A stretch of 64,000 nt of DNA from Litomosoides sigmodontis (lineage: Eukaryota > Nematoda > Chromadorea > Rhabditida > Onchocercidae). The notes beneath the pieces were generated by a model. That model did not search any database. It worked only from the letters and a program-made list of their open reading frames with translations, and was not told the origin of the DNA. Location: NCBI GenBank assembly GCA_963070105.1, contig OY718803.1, positions 8,909,823-8,973,822 on the forward strand, in the 5' to 3' direction. Below are positions 32,768-47,702 of this stretch, piece by piece (the first letter of the stretch is position 1; each line of letters opens with the position of its first letter). The position numbers were made by a program, and so were the translations under genes.

Positions 32768-35700
32768 CTACTGAAATTCCGGTCCAAAATCAGGAATACG
32801 AATGTCATTGTAGCCTTTCAGCCAATAAGTTATCTGTTTTCCTTTACCCTTCATTTCCACCTCACCACGAAGCACCAAATTAAATCCCGGATCCTCTTTG
32901 TCTAGGATAGATTTTGTTTGACTGCTTACGTGGATCCGTAATGCTGCAAACAGCTTTCCTCTCTCTTTCACCAACAAATGTAATTGTAACTATTAAAATT
33001 TGATTTGAAAATTTCGAAGTAAACCGGAACTCTTCTCGAATACATGAAAGGAAAACTTACGGAGACCAGTACTTTCCATTCGACTACTCGTATTTACCGT
33101 ATCACCAAATAAACAATACCGTGGCATTTTACATCCCACTACTCCAGCAACCACTGGTCCTTGAAAAAAAAAAGCATACAATTCTAGCGTTGGACTTTGA
33201 AAAATTTTATTTCACTATTCTTTCATGATAGAAATTAAGCAGAGTTAAAATTCAAGACAATACGATTCTCATGTGAAATACAATCTTATATATGTGATTG
33301 TAAACTATCAGTGAATAGGGTTTCATATAAATTTTTTAAGCTAGAAAAGGTCTATGAGAAAAGCGCGGATAAGAGAGCCGAAACAGAACAAAGGGTCTGG
33401 AAGAAATTGGAAATAACTGATCACTCCAGCAAATCGATGCGATGCCACTTCTCCACTAACATACGGTATGCAATTATGAGCAATTGAAGAGTTCCTAAAA
33501 CCCGGAAAGTGCGAAAACAAACCAGAATGAATTCCTATACGTAGTTTCAGTTGCTCATTGGGCCGATGCCTTATCACGAAATTTTTCACTTTGTGCAACA
33601 GCGCCAGTGACATTTGAGCAATTTGTGAAGCATGGTGATTGTGACGTTCCGGTAGACCAGATACCACCATGTATGCATCTCCAATCGTCTCCACCTTATA
33701 TACTTTGAAGTTGTCCACAACACCATCGAATACCATATATAAATCGTTCAGTAATGTCACTACCTGCAATAGGAATTTACAGTTCCTTCTGTAACAAATT
33801 ACGCTATCAAATTTAAGCTAACAAAGCAAAGATTACTTTTATTTTCCAACTTGCAAGCATGGACGTAGCATAATTTCGAAGTAACCTATGCTAATATTGA
33901 AACAATGATCATGAAATAATATACGGCAAAACTACTTCTAGCACTCAAACTGTACGTTTCATTCATAAATTTACGCATGAAGGATCCGCGAATTCAAAAG
34001 CTGTCTCACGTACCTGCATTGGTGTTGACATTGATGACAGTGCGGTAAAGCCAACAATATCCGAAAAGTAGATAGTAACGCTTTCGAATGCTTCCGCTTG
34101 AACAGCGCATCCACTTATCAACTGCAATTAATAAATAATATAAATTGGAAAACAGCTGTTTGCATAAATTACTTCATTTCTTATATTTCAACATACTCGT
34201 AATTGAATCGATCGGTTTGCAACTTCTTAAGCTTACAAGTTGATATTTAAAACAATTTTGAAACAGCGTCATATAGCTAAATAAATTATAAGTATTTTCT
34301 GTTGAAACCGACATAAATCTTAAATATTCTACTGGATATATGTGTCATTGCTTTTTTTCTTCTGATCTGAGTATAAATAAAAATTAATAGCAATTTCATC
34401 AAAAAATATTCAAACAAAATTAAGATGTTTTTATGAGAGGAGTAACAATATGACATTAATGATTTAAGCATAAGCCATAAAATTAAGCGATCACCTGATT
34501 GGCAACGCTACGTGGCAAAAGCTGATGCAAGAGATCTTCAACTTTTTGCTTCTCAGCAAGATATTCTTGCGTTCGTTCTTCCACCAAACCTTCCAGATTA
34601 TTAGCATATTGTTCCATACGTTTCAACAAATTATCCACTACGTTAGATGTCTCATTACTTCTAAACAAAAAGAAAGAATTTTTGACTTAATTAATTATCA
34701 AAAATTAAATTGTCGATTTTATCAAACAGTGTCGTTTACATATCTTGTAGTCTCAAATAATTCAAGAAATAAAAAGTGTGATGTTCTGTGATTCGTTAAT
34801 GATAAATGAGAGGAACTTGCTGAATTTTCGATGTCACACTAATCATCACAGAACGTGGAATTGTTATTTTAAATGAAATTTATTGGTGGGAAAAGACGAA
34901 CTTATTCAATGAGCGAACCACTTTTCGAATAACAGCAAAGTCGGGACGCTCCTGAAACTCCTCAGCCCAGCAACTGACCATCAAATTGATTAGGTTCGGC
35001 TCAATTTGATCATCGATTAAGGCATTTTCCGGTATTTCCGGCCTATATAACTCCTCGTCAAATGCTGGTATTCTTTGCAAACGTTCACATATTTCTACAA
35101 TACAATACAATTTCAATTTCCGTTCGATGCAATTTCAAATGAACAGGAATGATCATGCGAAATTTGAGACAACAACGTTCACATGTACGATCGTTATTAG
35201 TTATTTCGTATTTCCTATTTCGAACATTTTTATTTTTGAGCTCTCTCTTTGGCATCATGTGGACCAGCAAAATTTGCAAAATTTTAATACATTTCAATAG
35301 CCATTTCACTTAAACATCTAGCATCATACCTTTGGGTGGCGGTTCATCGGCCATATAGAAGGCACCTTTACGAAATAACATTTCATGCAATATTATAGCA
35401 AAACTATAAACATCACCCGCTTTTGTACCATTCGGTCGATATGCATTTGGATTACGCAATATTTCGGGAGCTGTCCATAGCTTCTCTACAAAGTTAGATG
35501 TTAGAATCATTTAATTACAGTTATTTCAAACAAAAGAAGTAGATGAAGAATTTTAAATTTTACTTTTGTAAAAGGCGTGTTCACCAATTTCATCCACATT
35601 TTCATCTTCCATCGCATGCAATTCGTGAAAACCGAAATCCGTAACTTTGAGCACAAATCGACTGTCCACAACACAGTTGGATGATTTCAATTTACCATGT

Positions 35701-38700
35701 GAGCCAACAAATGTATTGTGCAGAAAATACATACCCTTTAAACAACCCTTGTTTACCTTACAAATATTACAATGAAAAGCCTTTAATGTCTATCCAATTA
35801 AATTTTAATATTTTATGCAACAACATTGAGACTTAATTAATTAATACAATAGTTGTATTCTTATTGCTTATAGCAGTTTCGTATCACTCCGTTATCTTTC
35901 TAGAAACAATCAGTAACAGAAATTTCCAGGTGCGCAAGTGAGAAGTGGTCTTACCTTAACTAAGTCATGCAGCAATGAATACTTCATCATTTTGTCTAAT
36001 TCAATTTTTTCATTTTCTAAAATATCTTCCAATGATCCTTTTGGACAATACTCTTGTACCAGACAATAATGTGGACAGTCAACACAAGCACCGGTAAATC
36101 TGAAAAATTTTGATGAAATACAGTAAGCTTTACGCTTATCTTGATGGGTAGAAAAGAATTTGAATTTAATTTAAGCAAATGTACCGTGTAATATGATCAT
36201 GCTGTAAATCTTTAATGCGTTTAAATTCCATTAGCATAGAACGAGTTAAATCAAGCTTCGGATACTTCTTTGGATCGATATTCAGATTCTTAACTGCAAC
36301 TATTGTACCCTAAAAAACAAAAAAAAAAGATAACCTTTCATGAGTGTTAGAAAGTAAACAACAACAAGCAGTCTTACTCACTTGAAATTGAGAACTTAAC
36401 GCTTTTCCAAATTTTGAAATGAAAACAAACCTTAGAAGCATACAGGCTTTTCGCAAAAATAACCTAACTAACCATGTAATTAGCAGTCTTCGTGTATATT
36501 TGTGCATTGTTTTGCATTTGTATTGTTTCCACTGAACCTCCACTCTAAAACAAGAAAAAAGAACCATCCTCTTTTTTCACATTTCTCAAAAAAAAAAAAA
36601 TTTCATAAAAAGAAAAGTTTACTAATTTGAAGTTGATTTAAAAGTGTCTGTATGCAATGTAACAATGACCAATACTTTCTGTTAAAATCCATTTTCTAAA
36701 ATTGTCAGGGAGAGGGGGAAGGGGAAAAAAAAAGGAACAACAAAAACCTACTCCAATGCTAAATCCAGCAAATGATAATTTTCGTTTACGCAACGACAGA
36801 CTTTTCTTCGCGTGTAAATCGAAATCATCATCACTGGGTACTTTTCGTTTCTGATTGGAAACAGATGAGAGAGGTGACGGTAGCTGACCACTTTCCGCAT
36901 CATTGTAATCATTCGATTCTACGCCTTCGCTAATCGTTGCGTGTGGCGTCGAACGTAAAATAGCATCCATTTTATGCTCAAATTCCTAATAGCAAAATAG
37001 ATTTTTGACGAATAGCATTTTTCTTTTAAATTAAAAAATCCCTAGTAATTTTTACACATTCGCAAACTAAACTAAACAAAATATCTAGCAAATTTATCAA
37101 GAAATCAGTAACTCGAGTAACTCGTTTCATAATTTTTAGTGCAAGTGAGAAAGACAGTTTAAGTGAGTTTACTCTTACTTTGTTGATATGATTTTGAACT
37201 ATATGTGCTGAGTCTTGATGATTTGAAGTTTTCTTTCGCGTAAACAAACTTAGCTTTCGATCAATTAATGCCGAAAATTTACGCGTTGCATTGGAACTGG
37301 TGCTTCTCTAAAGATCATTTCATTAAAAAAAAAAAAGAAAAAGAAAAAAGAAGCTAATATTTTTGTGTATATTCTTAACAATTTGTACAAAAGACTCTGT
37401 ACAAATAGCCAATTTAGCAAATTCCAACCTCATATAAATTTCAATTTTTAATTTTTCAAATCGTTTAGCATAGAATATTATTAGTACATTGTTAGTCGTT
37501 GTTAATGCGTGTATGCATGCGTATTATGCGTGCGTGTTTTTGTTAATATTTGCTTACTTCGACTAGCTATGAAAATGATGTGAGCAGCGTGACAACGTAG
37601 CTTCCATCATTACAACACACGTCATTGTGGAAGGAGTGAAGTAATTGTGGATGGAATAGAGTCAATTCATTTTTACAATCTAAGAGAAGAGAATATAGCG
37701 TCCGTCATCAACGAGTAATAGTAATGCGTAAAAATGAAATCTTTTTGAGCAAAAAAACAAAAAGAAACTTCAAAAATTAGTAATTCTAAATTTTCATCAT
37801 TTCGCACATATATTTAGACTAATAAAAAAGTTAGCTGCTTAAGTCTTAGGTTTAAGTCTTAGACTTAAAACAGAGAATGATAGATAATTTTAGCAATGCT
37901 TTTGAGGAAAATATGCAACATGCAATTATCATAATAATATATATGGAATGTTATTTACAAAGTGCTTAAAAATATTCGAGGCACATCCACTTTACTATTT
38001 ATCCGTCAAAATTTACAACAATTTCAAATGTGAGGAAAGATTTCACAGATAGATCGGACTGACAAAAACTAACCCATACTGCTCCACTATTGGATAATGT
38101 TGATAGCTCCTAAAATTAAAACAACAAATGTTGACCTTTTTTGACGTTTACACCTATTATGCAAATTTTTGCAATAATTGTTTGAATTTTCGGAGGAAAA
38201 TATTGCGTGCAATCTAAGATTAGGCTGAAAGATGCTAGCAATAATGAACACTTAATAAATTTGCTAATTTCCCTGAGTTTTCACTGTCTGAATTTTTTTT
38301 CTTTTAAATTCAATTGTAAAGCGAAATTCAACTATTACAGATTCTAGCATTGCGTTTTTGTCTCAAATAAATTTCCATGAAAATGATAACCTTTAAGTAT
38401 TGCATTTACAATTAAAAGATATAGTAAAATTGAGAAGACAACAAGTATATCAATCAACACAAAAAGCAGCTAACCTGTTTTAGACGATCTTTTAACAAAC
38501 AACGAAGGATTATGAAATTACCTATCTAACAAGCAATACATTCACAAATTCAAAGGAAGCAATTAAATCCTAGCAATTTAATTAGAAAAGCTAGCATTGT
38601 TTATTGAACTCACACATCTATGTGCAATCTTATTAGCCTTGCTAAATTTAAATTAATTGGTAATTTAAAAAGATAAAATTAACTTTTCAATTGACTATAT

Positions 38701-41700
38701 ATAAAAATCCAATTAAAGCCATGCATAGCGTGTTAATTTGTAAATCTTTGTCTAATTTCATGCAAAAAAATTGTTTACATCTACAAAAATTGCAAACCTA
38801 AAATGATAACATTCGCGTTTAAGTGAACAATGGTTTCTTATTGAAAATATTGAGCAATCAAAGCTCTATAATATTGCTACTCATTTAAGGAGAAATTTAG
38901 AAGAGTGAAATAAGCGGAGAATGATGAGGAGCGCTTTGATTAGCTTCTTATCAAACTAGCTAAGCGTGAAAAGTTACGATGTTAGAAGAGAGTATTGTAT
39001 TTAATGAATACCAGTCTAAAGCGACCAATACTGAATTCCCGTTCGTCCTCATCCAACTGCAGAAATGTAATTCATGGAAATTTCTCACTTTCCAAAAATT
39101 AAATTCCGGAAAAAAAATTATTTTGACAGTAGAGCGTTTAAAAATTTAGATAATTTAAACTGACATTCCATCATCTCTTCCCTCATTGCCTAGACTTTAC
39201 CTCAAATTTTCTTCACAATCATTAGCCTTCATGAAATACAATAGAAATTAGCTGTAGCAATTAATGGGTAAATTAAGACAACTGTATTGGAGATTGCACT
39301 TAAAAATTCATTGTCTACTGAACAAATCTTATAAGATATTGATTAAAACTTTTTTTTCAAGCGCAAAATTGAAATACATTTGATTAAACTTCAATTTCTC
39401 ACGAATAATTTTCAACAAATTTAAATATATCATGATATCTAACGAAATTGAGATCAAACTGTGTTGCCTTTTTTTTTGCGATGACTTTGTAAAAAACGAA
39501 TTTCGAAATTCCTCATTAAATTGTCAAACGTGAACAAATCTGAGCTTCTACACTAGACCAGAATTTAAAAGTCAAGCTCTGAGCAGAAGATTACAAAAGG
39601 ATGTTGCAACAGAAATTAATTCAAATATGCATCATTTGTTAATGCATCAAAATTGAAAGCTTTCACTCCAAATTCCCTATTGCTTCGTTGAAAAATTGAA
39701 AAAAAATGAGTTATTGAAAAGTTTTTGAATTTCATAATCTTTCTCGCTCAAACTATTATCATAATGTAATCCAGCGATAAACTTTTAACATGAATATATT
39801 ATCTATGATAATGAATGGATTTTACTAGAAATTCGCAGAAATTGTAAGGAATTAAACAAAATTTAAATTACACCAATTTTTATCAGTAAGTTAAAAGAAG
39901 TTCGTAAAAAATTTAAAAAAAAAAGGCATAAAAATTCAAACATTTTCGCTGCCATTTGATGTTCGGCTATACGATCGGAGTAACGTTTCGGATTCAAAAC
40001 TAAAACCGTGCAATCGTCGCATTCGTCTACTCTTCTTCTTCTCCTTTTTCATTTCATCACCGTCCAAATCCTCCCAACGAATTTTCCACGACATTGCAGC
40101 TAATTCAGCTTCTAATCGATATCGCCTAAAAATCAGGTAGCAATGATGAAGCAATGAGGATTAAATAACATTTTTAGCTTTTAATTTTTAGCAAATTTTT
40201 TATTTATCAAAAATTCAAATGCTTCTAACTTTTTAAAATGAAATTTTCCAAATTTCAAGAAATATCAAATCAATCAGCAATACTTCAAAATTCACAACTG
40301 ATAGCTTCAATCGTTTATAAATTTCATAAATTAAGTGAAATTTGCAAAACTAAAATATATCGCTCAACATTGATGTTGCCTGTTATTACTATCAAAACAC
40401 ACATACACACACACACACAGATGCTGTTCTAAGCAAAAGGTAACGACTGACCTCCAGAAGTAAATGAAACCGGACATGAGTATCAAGATGAAAATAGTAG
40501 AGCCACTTAGTAGATACACGTAAAGCGGATAGCCTTCCGGACATTTCGAATGATCCCAACCACATACCGGTGAATCTTTCGGTGGGCTACCACCGACCCA
40601 GTGAAATTCTGCCACCTGTTTCAACTCATTTGATGCACTCGAATAATACGCCACTTCCTAAACAATAATTCATTTTTCACATTTCCTTTTTCCTCAATTA
40701 TCCTTACATTAATTAGCGATGCGCACTTGCAGCTCTAATACGAATTGAATTTCATTCAAAATTTACATTGAAAAAAGAAGAAAGAGAAACTAACAACAAA
40801 TTTATCTTGTTGTGGATCCAAATCAAGCAATGAATAATCTGAGTAACGATCACCATTCTCATCTATTGATACATTCCCCGTAATACCTAAAAAAAAAGCA
40901 ACAGCAAATTAATATTTCGATTCCAATTCATTCATGAAAATAATTACTAACTCTCAGCAAAAATTTTCACAATAATTCTCTTCAGTGCTACTAGCAAAAT
41001 TTCAAAAAAAAATAAAATATAATGAATTCATACTTATTCATCCTACAATAGATGGATATGCTAATAAATAATTTTCTTAACAAAACATATCAAAAGTAAA
41101 ACAAACAACATTCCAAGCGTACCAACAAAAGTTCGATTCCACATTTTACTTGTTATATTCGGTCCATTACGTGGATCCAAACCTTCAGTAAGCGTTTCAT
41201 TCAATGCTATCGCATAAAGTAACAGTGCATCATAAAATGCACTAATGAAATTATTCATCTAAAAAAATTTTTCATCTTAAAATAACTTAAAAAAAAAGTT
41301 AAATTTAAATAAATAGTTAATATATTGACCTCTTACATAATTTAGAAGATTTACGTATATAATGAAATTAATTCATTCATTAAGAATTTTTTTTTAAATG
41401 AAATAATATATTTAAATTGTTTTGTGGGTAAAACATAGATTTCATTTGAATATGAAAATGTAGATATAGTTTGATAAAATTTTACCTCATACTCTTTACC
41501 CGTTTTAGCAGAGTAATTATACGTTTTTTCCGCACGCTCTTTCACACGTGATTCGAAATTCTTGTACTCATCTAAATCACTACGTCTTAGTGAAATTGTT
41601 TTCAACGCCTGATATGCTTTCTTTGCTTTCTCATTTTCTAGCGATGTCGTATCGTTTGATCGCAACCATGGTCGTTCCGCATGCGATCTACATGTGGTAA

Positions 41701-42011
41701 AAAAATGCTTGTAAGGAACAAAAGAGAAAAAGAAAAACGAAAGAAATATTTTCGAAATTCATTTTCAAAATTGAAATTAAATTATAAAATGTGAAAAGAT
41801 AAGATGATACCCAGTGGAAACATCAATGTTGATAAAGACATATTCACCGGATGTAGCCATACCCAAGTTGTATGCAGCAAGCATAATCTCTCGAACAGTA
41901 TTTGGTGAAGCACATAATATTATCACTGAAAATTCACGAATAATTAAAAATATAAAAATTATAATAAATTTTTTTTTAAAATTTATTCACACTCATTATT
42001 AATGTCAAATT

Positions 42012-42064
<53 letters not shown>

Positions 42065-43004
42065 ATATCACTGAACGTTTCACTCAATCATACTGCTAGG
42101 TGGAAAAGTTGACAAAGTAAAATTTGTAATTGAAATAAAATTGCTTGATAAATACAATTCAGTATTTGCTTGTTCAAAAACTTCATCCACCTGTTCAGTT
42201 ATGGAAAGTTGCAATTATTTATCAAATTTTCTTTCCTTTCCGTCTTTCATTTGTTGAATTTTAGCACACAACAAATTGAATTTAACACATTTTAAATTTC
42301 GTTCAGCTATTTGAGAGCTGTTTTCAAAATTCTGAATATCCAAAATTTCAAGTCTCAATCCTAGAAGGAGAGGAGAAATTCTGAATTTATTATTTATTAT
42401 TAATTTGTGTTAAATTTTCACTGTACGACTAATTTATGATAATTGAATTTAAATTTCGCTTCATCGACAAATTTCCATTTATTTTGATAGATTTCGAAAT
42501 GAGCATTCTGTGTAAGTTTGTATATGTTAATTAATTAATTCTTAGCTTTCAAATAAGCATTCCAATGACAATCATTATGCAAACAAATCTCTTGATATTT
42601 CCAAACATTATATCTGCCAATTTAAATTAGCATAAAATTAATCAACCATTTAATTCCAATGTACTTCTATTTCTGTTTGGAAAAATCTGCTATTCCTTTT
42701 TTTTCCGTTTCCTGTTCAAAACAGCTAATATAATATTGAGAAAATTTTTTTTTATTCCTCCCATATTCGCTGATTTTTAAAAATTTAAGTCATAACAAAA
42801 TTTCCAGTGAAGCATTTAGCATATTCAGATAGAATTAATTCTAAAATATCAAATACTCAATACTTATTGATAAGAGGCAATCTTAATCTCTCATATTTGC
42901 ACTTATCTTCATTGCAATATATCCTCAAATTCGTACATTCAACAAATCGTTGTAAACTTGTCGAATATTTTCTCAAAATTCCTCTCTCACTCTCACTCAC
43001 TTTC

Positions 43005-43035
<31 letters not shown>

Positions 43036-46000
43036 TAAAAACTAAAGAGGAACTTTGGAAATATCTAGTGAATAGTTTATAATACTAGTAGAGGTAGTAT
43101 TAAATATCTAAAATGCAGATGTGCTGTAATAGAAAGCAGTGATAGTAATTAATTGTTGGAAAGGAACGAAATTGTATTAAAATATCTATCTAATCATAAC
43201 AATAATGTAAAGGGCAGTTAGAATGAGAGAGAAAAAATTTTTAATTAGTCAGAATGAGAAATATGTAAAAGATCGTTCAAATTCATTCCAAAAAAAGCAT
43301 CCTTCTTTTCCTCCTCTCCTAATCCTGCATTTTTTTTTCTGTTGAAAAGGACAAAAAGTGTTAATTAGTAAAATTTAAGAAAAAAAAGACGACTTTGTAG
43401 AAATCATTTTGCACACTTTTTTTTTGCTATAGGTTAAATGGAGAAGAAATTTTTGATGAATTAAATGGAAAAATCAAAATGAGTTAAATGAGTGTATTGC
43501 ACAAAAATACGTCAGCTGATAAACAGTGATAATGATAGCGTCATCGATATCATTGGTGTTGCAGTGATGAACAGTTGCGACAAAGTAATACAGTGAACTG
43601 CTTCGAGAAGAAGCACTTTTAATTTTTTCTTTTGAATAATGGCGACATCGTTTAAATGTATAGCTAAATGTAGGTAGAAGAGTTTGTCGGGAAAATAATT
43701 AATTTTAAAACTACAAATTATTAAAAAAAAATGGTGATAGGATTAATTAATTATTCCGTAAATAGAAAGTTTAACTCAAGATTATAGTGGAAAAAGAGAG
43801 CAAGGAAGTAGCATGAAGTATAGCTGAAAAGAAATTCAAAAATAATTACAATTTCAAAATACAACTAAATTAATTGGTGGGAAAGAAATAAATATTTTGA
43901 AAATTTAGAAACTTTTGTCGATAGTATAATTAATTCTATGAAGGGCGATTTTAAAATAGGCTATCGGAGACAGGTATTAAACGTATCCACAAAGAAATAC
44001 TAGTAATGCAAACTTTAAAATATATCAATTCATACATCATTGATAATTCCAACCCATCTTTTTTTTGACAAAGCAATAAATTATTCGCTGATGAGTATTT
44101 CATTTATAAAATTTATTTCACCGAAATAAAATGAACTGATTTAACAGCGATCAATGGATAAATAAAGGACCATAGATTTTCCGCAAAAGGCAACATCGAT
44201 AGATTTAAAAAAAAAAAAAAAAACAGAAATCTTGGTTGAAATTTATCTTCCCGGAAAAGCAGTACTTTCAAAATTCAGATATACGAAAGAGTTAATAGTT
44301 GGAGTAGTCAGAATCTTGAAATTTTATGCATTTCAACTAAACAATGCTTGAAAAAAATTGTAAAAAAAATGTTTGAAATCTCAAACAATCTTGAATGGAA
44401 AAAACACTATTAAAATAAGGAAATTTTGAAAAACTTTTGAACAAAATCAATCCCTTGAAATTGCAAAGGCATTTTTTAATACATCGTAAAAAATTATTGT
44501 TTGTTGACGAAAAATCGTTTCAGTGATATCTGGTCAGAGATCTTCTGTGAATTATTTTCACTGCACATATCGAAAATTATTTTCTTAAAAAAAAAAAGGA
44601 CGACGGAAAAATGTTTTCGGAATGCACATTTTTGAAATGATAAACAAAAGGATAGAATGTTTTTCATGAATTTCTGCACTTTCAAACGTTTCAATTACTA
44701 ATTAATGAATTATTAATTAATTGAATATAATTAATTGACCGACAAGGTAAACATTGGACAGAGCAAAAGAGTCTTTTTTTTGAAGGAGGAGATACTAGCA
44801 AAGGTTTTTTTTCCCTTAAAAACTTTTAAATTTCGTTTACAGTTAATGAAAAGCGCGCAATGCAAGAAATTCTCTTATTGCTAATATCAATTTTAATCTT
44901 TGACAATCATGGAAACGATTGATGTATCTCAGACATAACAGGGAAAAAAAACAAGCATTTTCGTTTTAAAAGCATGCACGAAAACAACTTTCTGTTTTCC
45001 TCGAAATTCCAATTTTAATTCTACCAGAAATGAAAGAAAATTTTTGAAAAACAATTTTTTGGCATTGCCTTAGAATGCGAAACAAAATGCATTTCATATT
45101 TCATTTGTTAAATTAAATGCTAATAGATTAGCGGAGAAATGAAAATTTTCTCACAAAAAAAAAAATTTCATTCACTATGATAGTTTAACGCTTGAAGAAG
45201 AAGAAATCCAAAAAAAAAAAGAAGCAGCAAGAGTTCACCGCTCTCACCGATAAAAATTAAGGAAAGAAAAAAGTGGCATTAGTGCAAAATATTCGTTTGA
45301 AATTAAAATTAAAAATTGAAAAGTACGTACCGTTGGCAAGTTCGGAAACAATCTTCAGCCAACTTTCAATTTCACCCGGCAGTCGCGCAATTTCCTCATC
45401 GAATGCCAACGATGGTGTTTGAATTTTCCAGGCTTCCTTGAAATAGGCACTTTTTTCGGTGAAAAAATTTTTGATAGCATAAAGCGTAAAATAGCAGTGA
45501 CTGGAAACACTCTCCACAACCATCACTTCACCACTTGCTAATCTTGGCCGATTAACAGCTCGACGTTTGTCGTGATACATGAGAACAAAATTCTGATAAC
45601 CCAACGACAAGTGCGATTCCTGAACCGGTAAGCGATCACGTGAGCTGCTACTATGTGACGCTGAATTCGTCGTGGTAGATGTGCGAACTTTTTTCCGCTT
45701 TGCTGACGTATCCTCCTCAAACTCTTCCCTGTATGCAATCAACTTATACATACTATCGGCCATCTGTCGATAGCCACCTTGTATTCGCGTGAGAAATGGA
45801 TATGTTTGACGATCGCCAAGATTTGATACCATTCCAGCAGTTGTGATTACCGGTATACCATGTCCAAAAGCTGCGGTAATCTTTGATGTAGTTGCTAAGC
45901 TATAGCTATCAGCAAATCCAAGAATTGCATCCAAACGATGCGAGCAATAAGCTGTCACAACACCAAGAGTTGCGTAACGCTCCGCTAAATTCGCATTCTC

Positions 46001-46408
46001 AGACAACTTCGAATCATGGTACGTGAAATTCAGGAAATCCGCACCTATCTTTCCAGATCGGATTGCATCAATCACGCTAATATCAATTACTGGCCGTGCT
46101 TTTGGCATTGTAATTCCAAAGTTATCATTGCTTGATTCATTTTCTGGTAGCACAACGAGCACATTAAAGGGTAACCGATGACCATTTATCGTTAAACGAT
46201 CACCCTTATCAGTGGCATTCACAACCTGTCCGAATGCTGCACGTATAAAATTAGCAAATAAACTGATTGCGATAAGGATGGAAATGATAGCAAATTGCTT
46301 TCTCCTACGAAAGTAATCAATGTGAAAGGGAAATGCGATGATCGCTATGATAGCGGTAGCACTTGCCATTACTGACCGTTGCAATAATGAAACACCAAAA
46401 TTTATCAT
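32768..46408 (-). CDS. gcy-28: Receptor guanylyl cyclase, GCY-28-like
   Basis: Makes cGMP in response to ligand at the cell surface; closest by motif to the natriuretic-peptide-receptor-like cyclases of nematodes. Exons: 46408-45331, 41925-41811, 41687-41486, 41258-41123, 40886-40795, 40657-40452, 40125-39942, 39056-39012, 38109-38074, 37307-37179, 36985-36752, 36544-36473, 36309-36185, 36099-35955, 35735-35564, 35485-35330, 35094-34902, 34660-34495, 34121-34014, 33763-33523, 33159-33061, 32943-32768 (1369 residues). An ANF-receptor ectodomain is followed by one TM (about 584-609). The kinase-homology domain has VAVK but HGKLKSSN in place of HRD, so it is a pseudokinase. A coiled-coil linker precedes the cyclase: metal Asp in FSDIVGFT and TIGDAY, guanine-selecting Glu (KVETIG) and Cys (PRYCLFGD), and NTSSR. 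The N-terminal start is uncertain because a second hydrophobic stretch precedes the signal-like segment. Confidence 0.93.
38475..38525 (-). CDS. Possible extra cassette exon of the cyclase gene
   Basis: Seventeen codons ([16 protein letters not shown] core) are flanked by an acceptor (GTTAG) and a donor (CAG|GTTAGC), phase 0 at both ends like the neighbouring exons. It lies between two juxtamembrane exons of the cyclase. It may be an alternative exon or chance. Confidence 0.3.
42012..42063 (+). repeat. (CT)n/(CTTT)n repeat in cyclase intron 1
   Basis: A CT tract changes into a CTTT tetranucleotide array. It lies in the 3.4 kb intron between the first two cyclase exons (41926-45330). That intron otherwise shows only AT-rich sequence and (CT)n at 42990-43036. 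Confidence 0.85.
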
Positions 46409-47625
46409 TTTCGGACATTCGATTTGCAGTTATCAATTTAATAAAACTGATGATAAAGTTGACAGTGATGATTATGATGGTAATAATGATGATAATTAAA
46501 ATGGCGTTCGTTTGGCTAGTCATACAGCAGCAGCGAAGGTGACAACTAAGTTAGCCATTAGCCATGTGATCAGGCAGCAACACTAATTGCTAGCAGAAAC
46601 GATTAATGAAATTTTTTTTCGTTATCAAAAAATGATTAATTTACAGCAATTATCCAAAATTCTTCTTTTTTATTTTAAAGCGCAATAATTGTTGTTTTCC
46701 AATTGGCGGAAAAAGTAGCAATAATTGAGTGAATTTTCGTTGCAGTATAAACGACACAGCATTGATCAATAGCGCATCCGTACGTGAAACCATCAGCATT
46801 TGAGCAACCGTTGTTGTTGTTGTTGTTGTTGTTCGTGTAAGTGTGATAAATACAGTTGTGAAACATAACAGTAAAATATAAGTAATAATAATAATAATAT
46901 TACTATTATTACTACCGTAATTATTAATAATAATAATGAACGAAAATAATAGAATAGAATTGAAATAATCTTTGTCCTCTCTTTCTCTCCCTCTCTCTCT
47001 CTCTCCTCTCCTCTCTTCGCTTTCTTCAGTACAGCAAAAATATAGTGCAACAGCAACCTGAAAAATAACTGATAAAATCAATAATACATCTATCTATACG
47101 TTTTGCTTTGTTTTGTTTTTTTTTTTTAAATTAGAAACATTAAAAATGCAAGCAATGCAAGTGGTATGTTTGAATAAGAGAAATAGAATAGAAGAAAAAG
47201 GAAAAAAAAAACGAAATGTATGAAAATAGCAAGAAAGTGCTGGGATGTTTTATAATTAGTATCAATTAAAAGTTCTCACAGTCTATTCTAATGAAATGAC
47301 AACTATTGATTACTTTCATCTTATCACTGATCTCCGCCCCGAATGATAACATTCGCTATTAGCACTGCTGACTGTTAACAGTTATTTTTATCACACACAC
47401 ACACACACACAAACAAACAATTGCAATTAAAAAAAAGGGAAAGAGAGAGAGAGAGAGAGAGAGAGGGAGAGGGGAGGAAATAAAGGAAGGAAAGAGGAGA
47501 AAGAAAATCAAAATCTAACTTTCTATCAAACTGCAAAAATTTCCAAAATCAATATGAAATAAAAAATGGATTATTACGTGCTTGCTTTTATATCCAAATG
47601 AATCCATAAGCTTGTCCCCACTTAC

Positions 47626-47627
<2 letters not shown>

Positions 47628-47702
<75 letters not shown>

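Noticed and set aside
36370..36424. Possible extra exon between cyclase exons at 36473 and 36309
   Set aside because: Adding it would disrupt the start of the kinase-homology domain; direct joining gives the expected ANYM-GTIVAVK reading.
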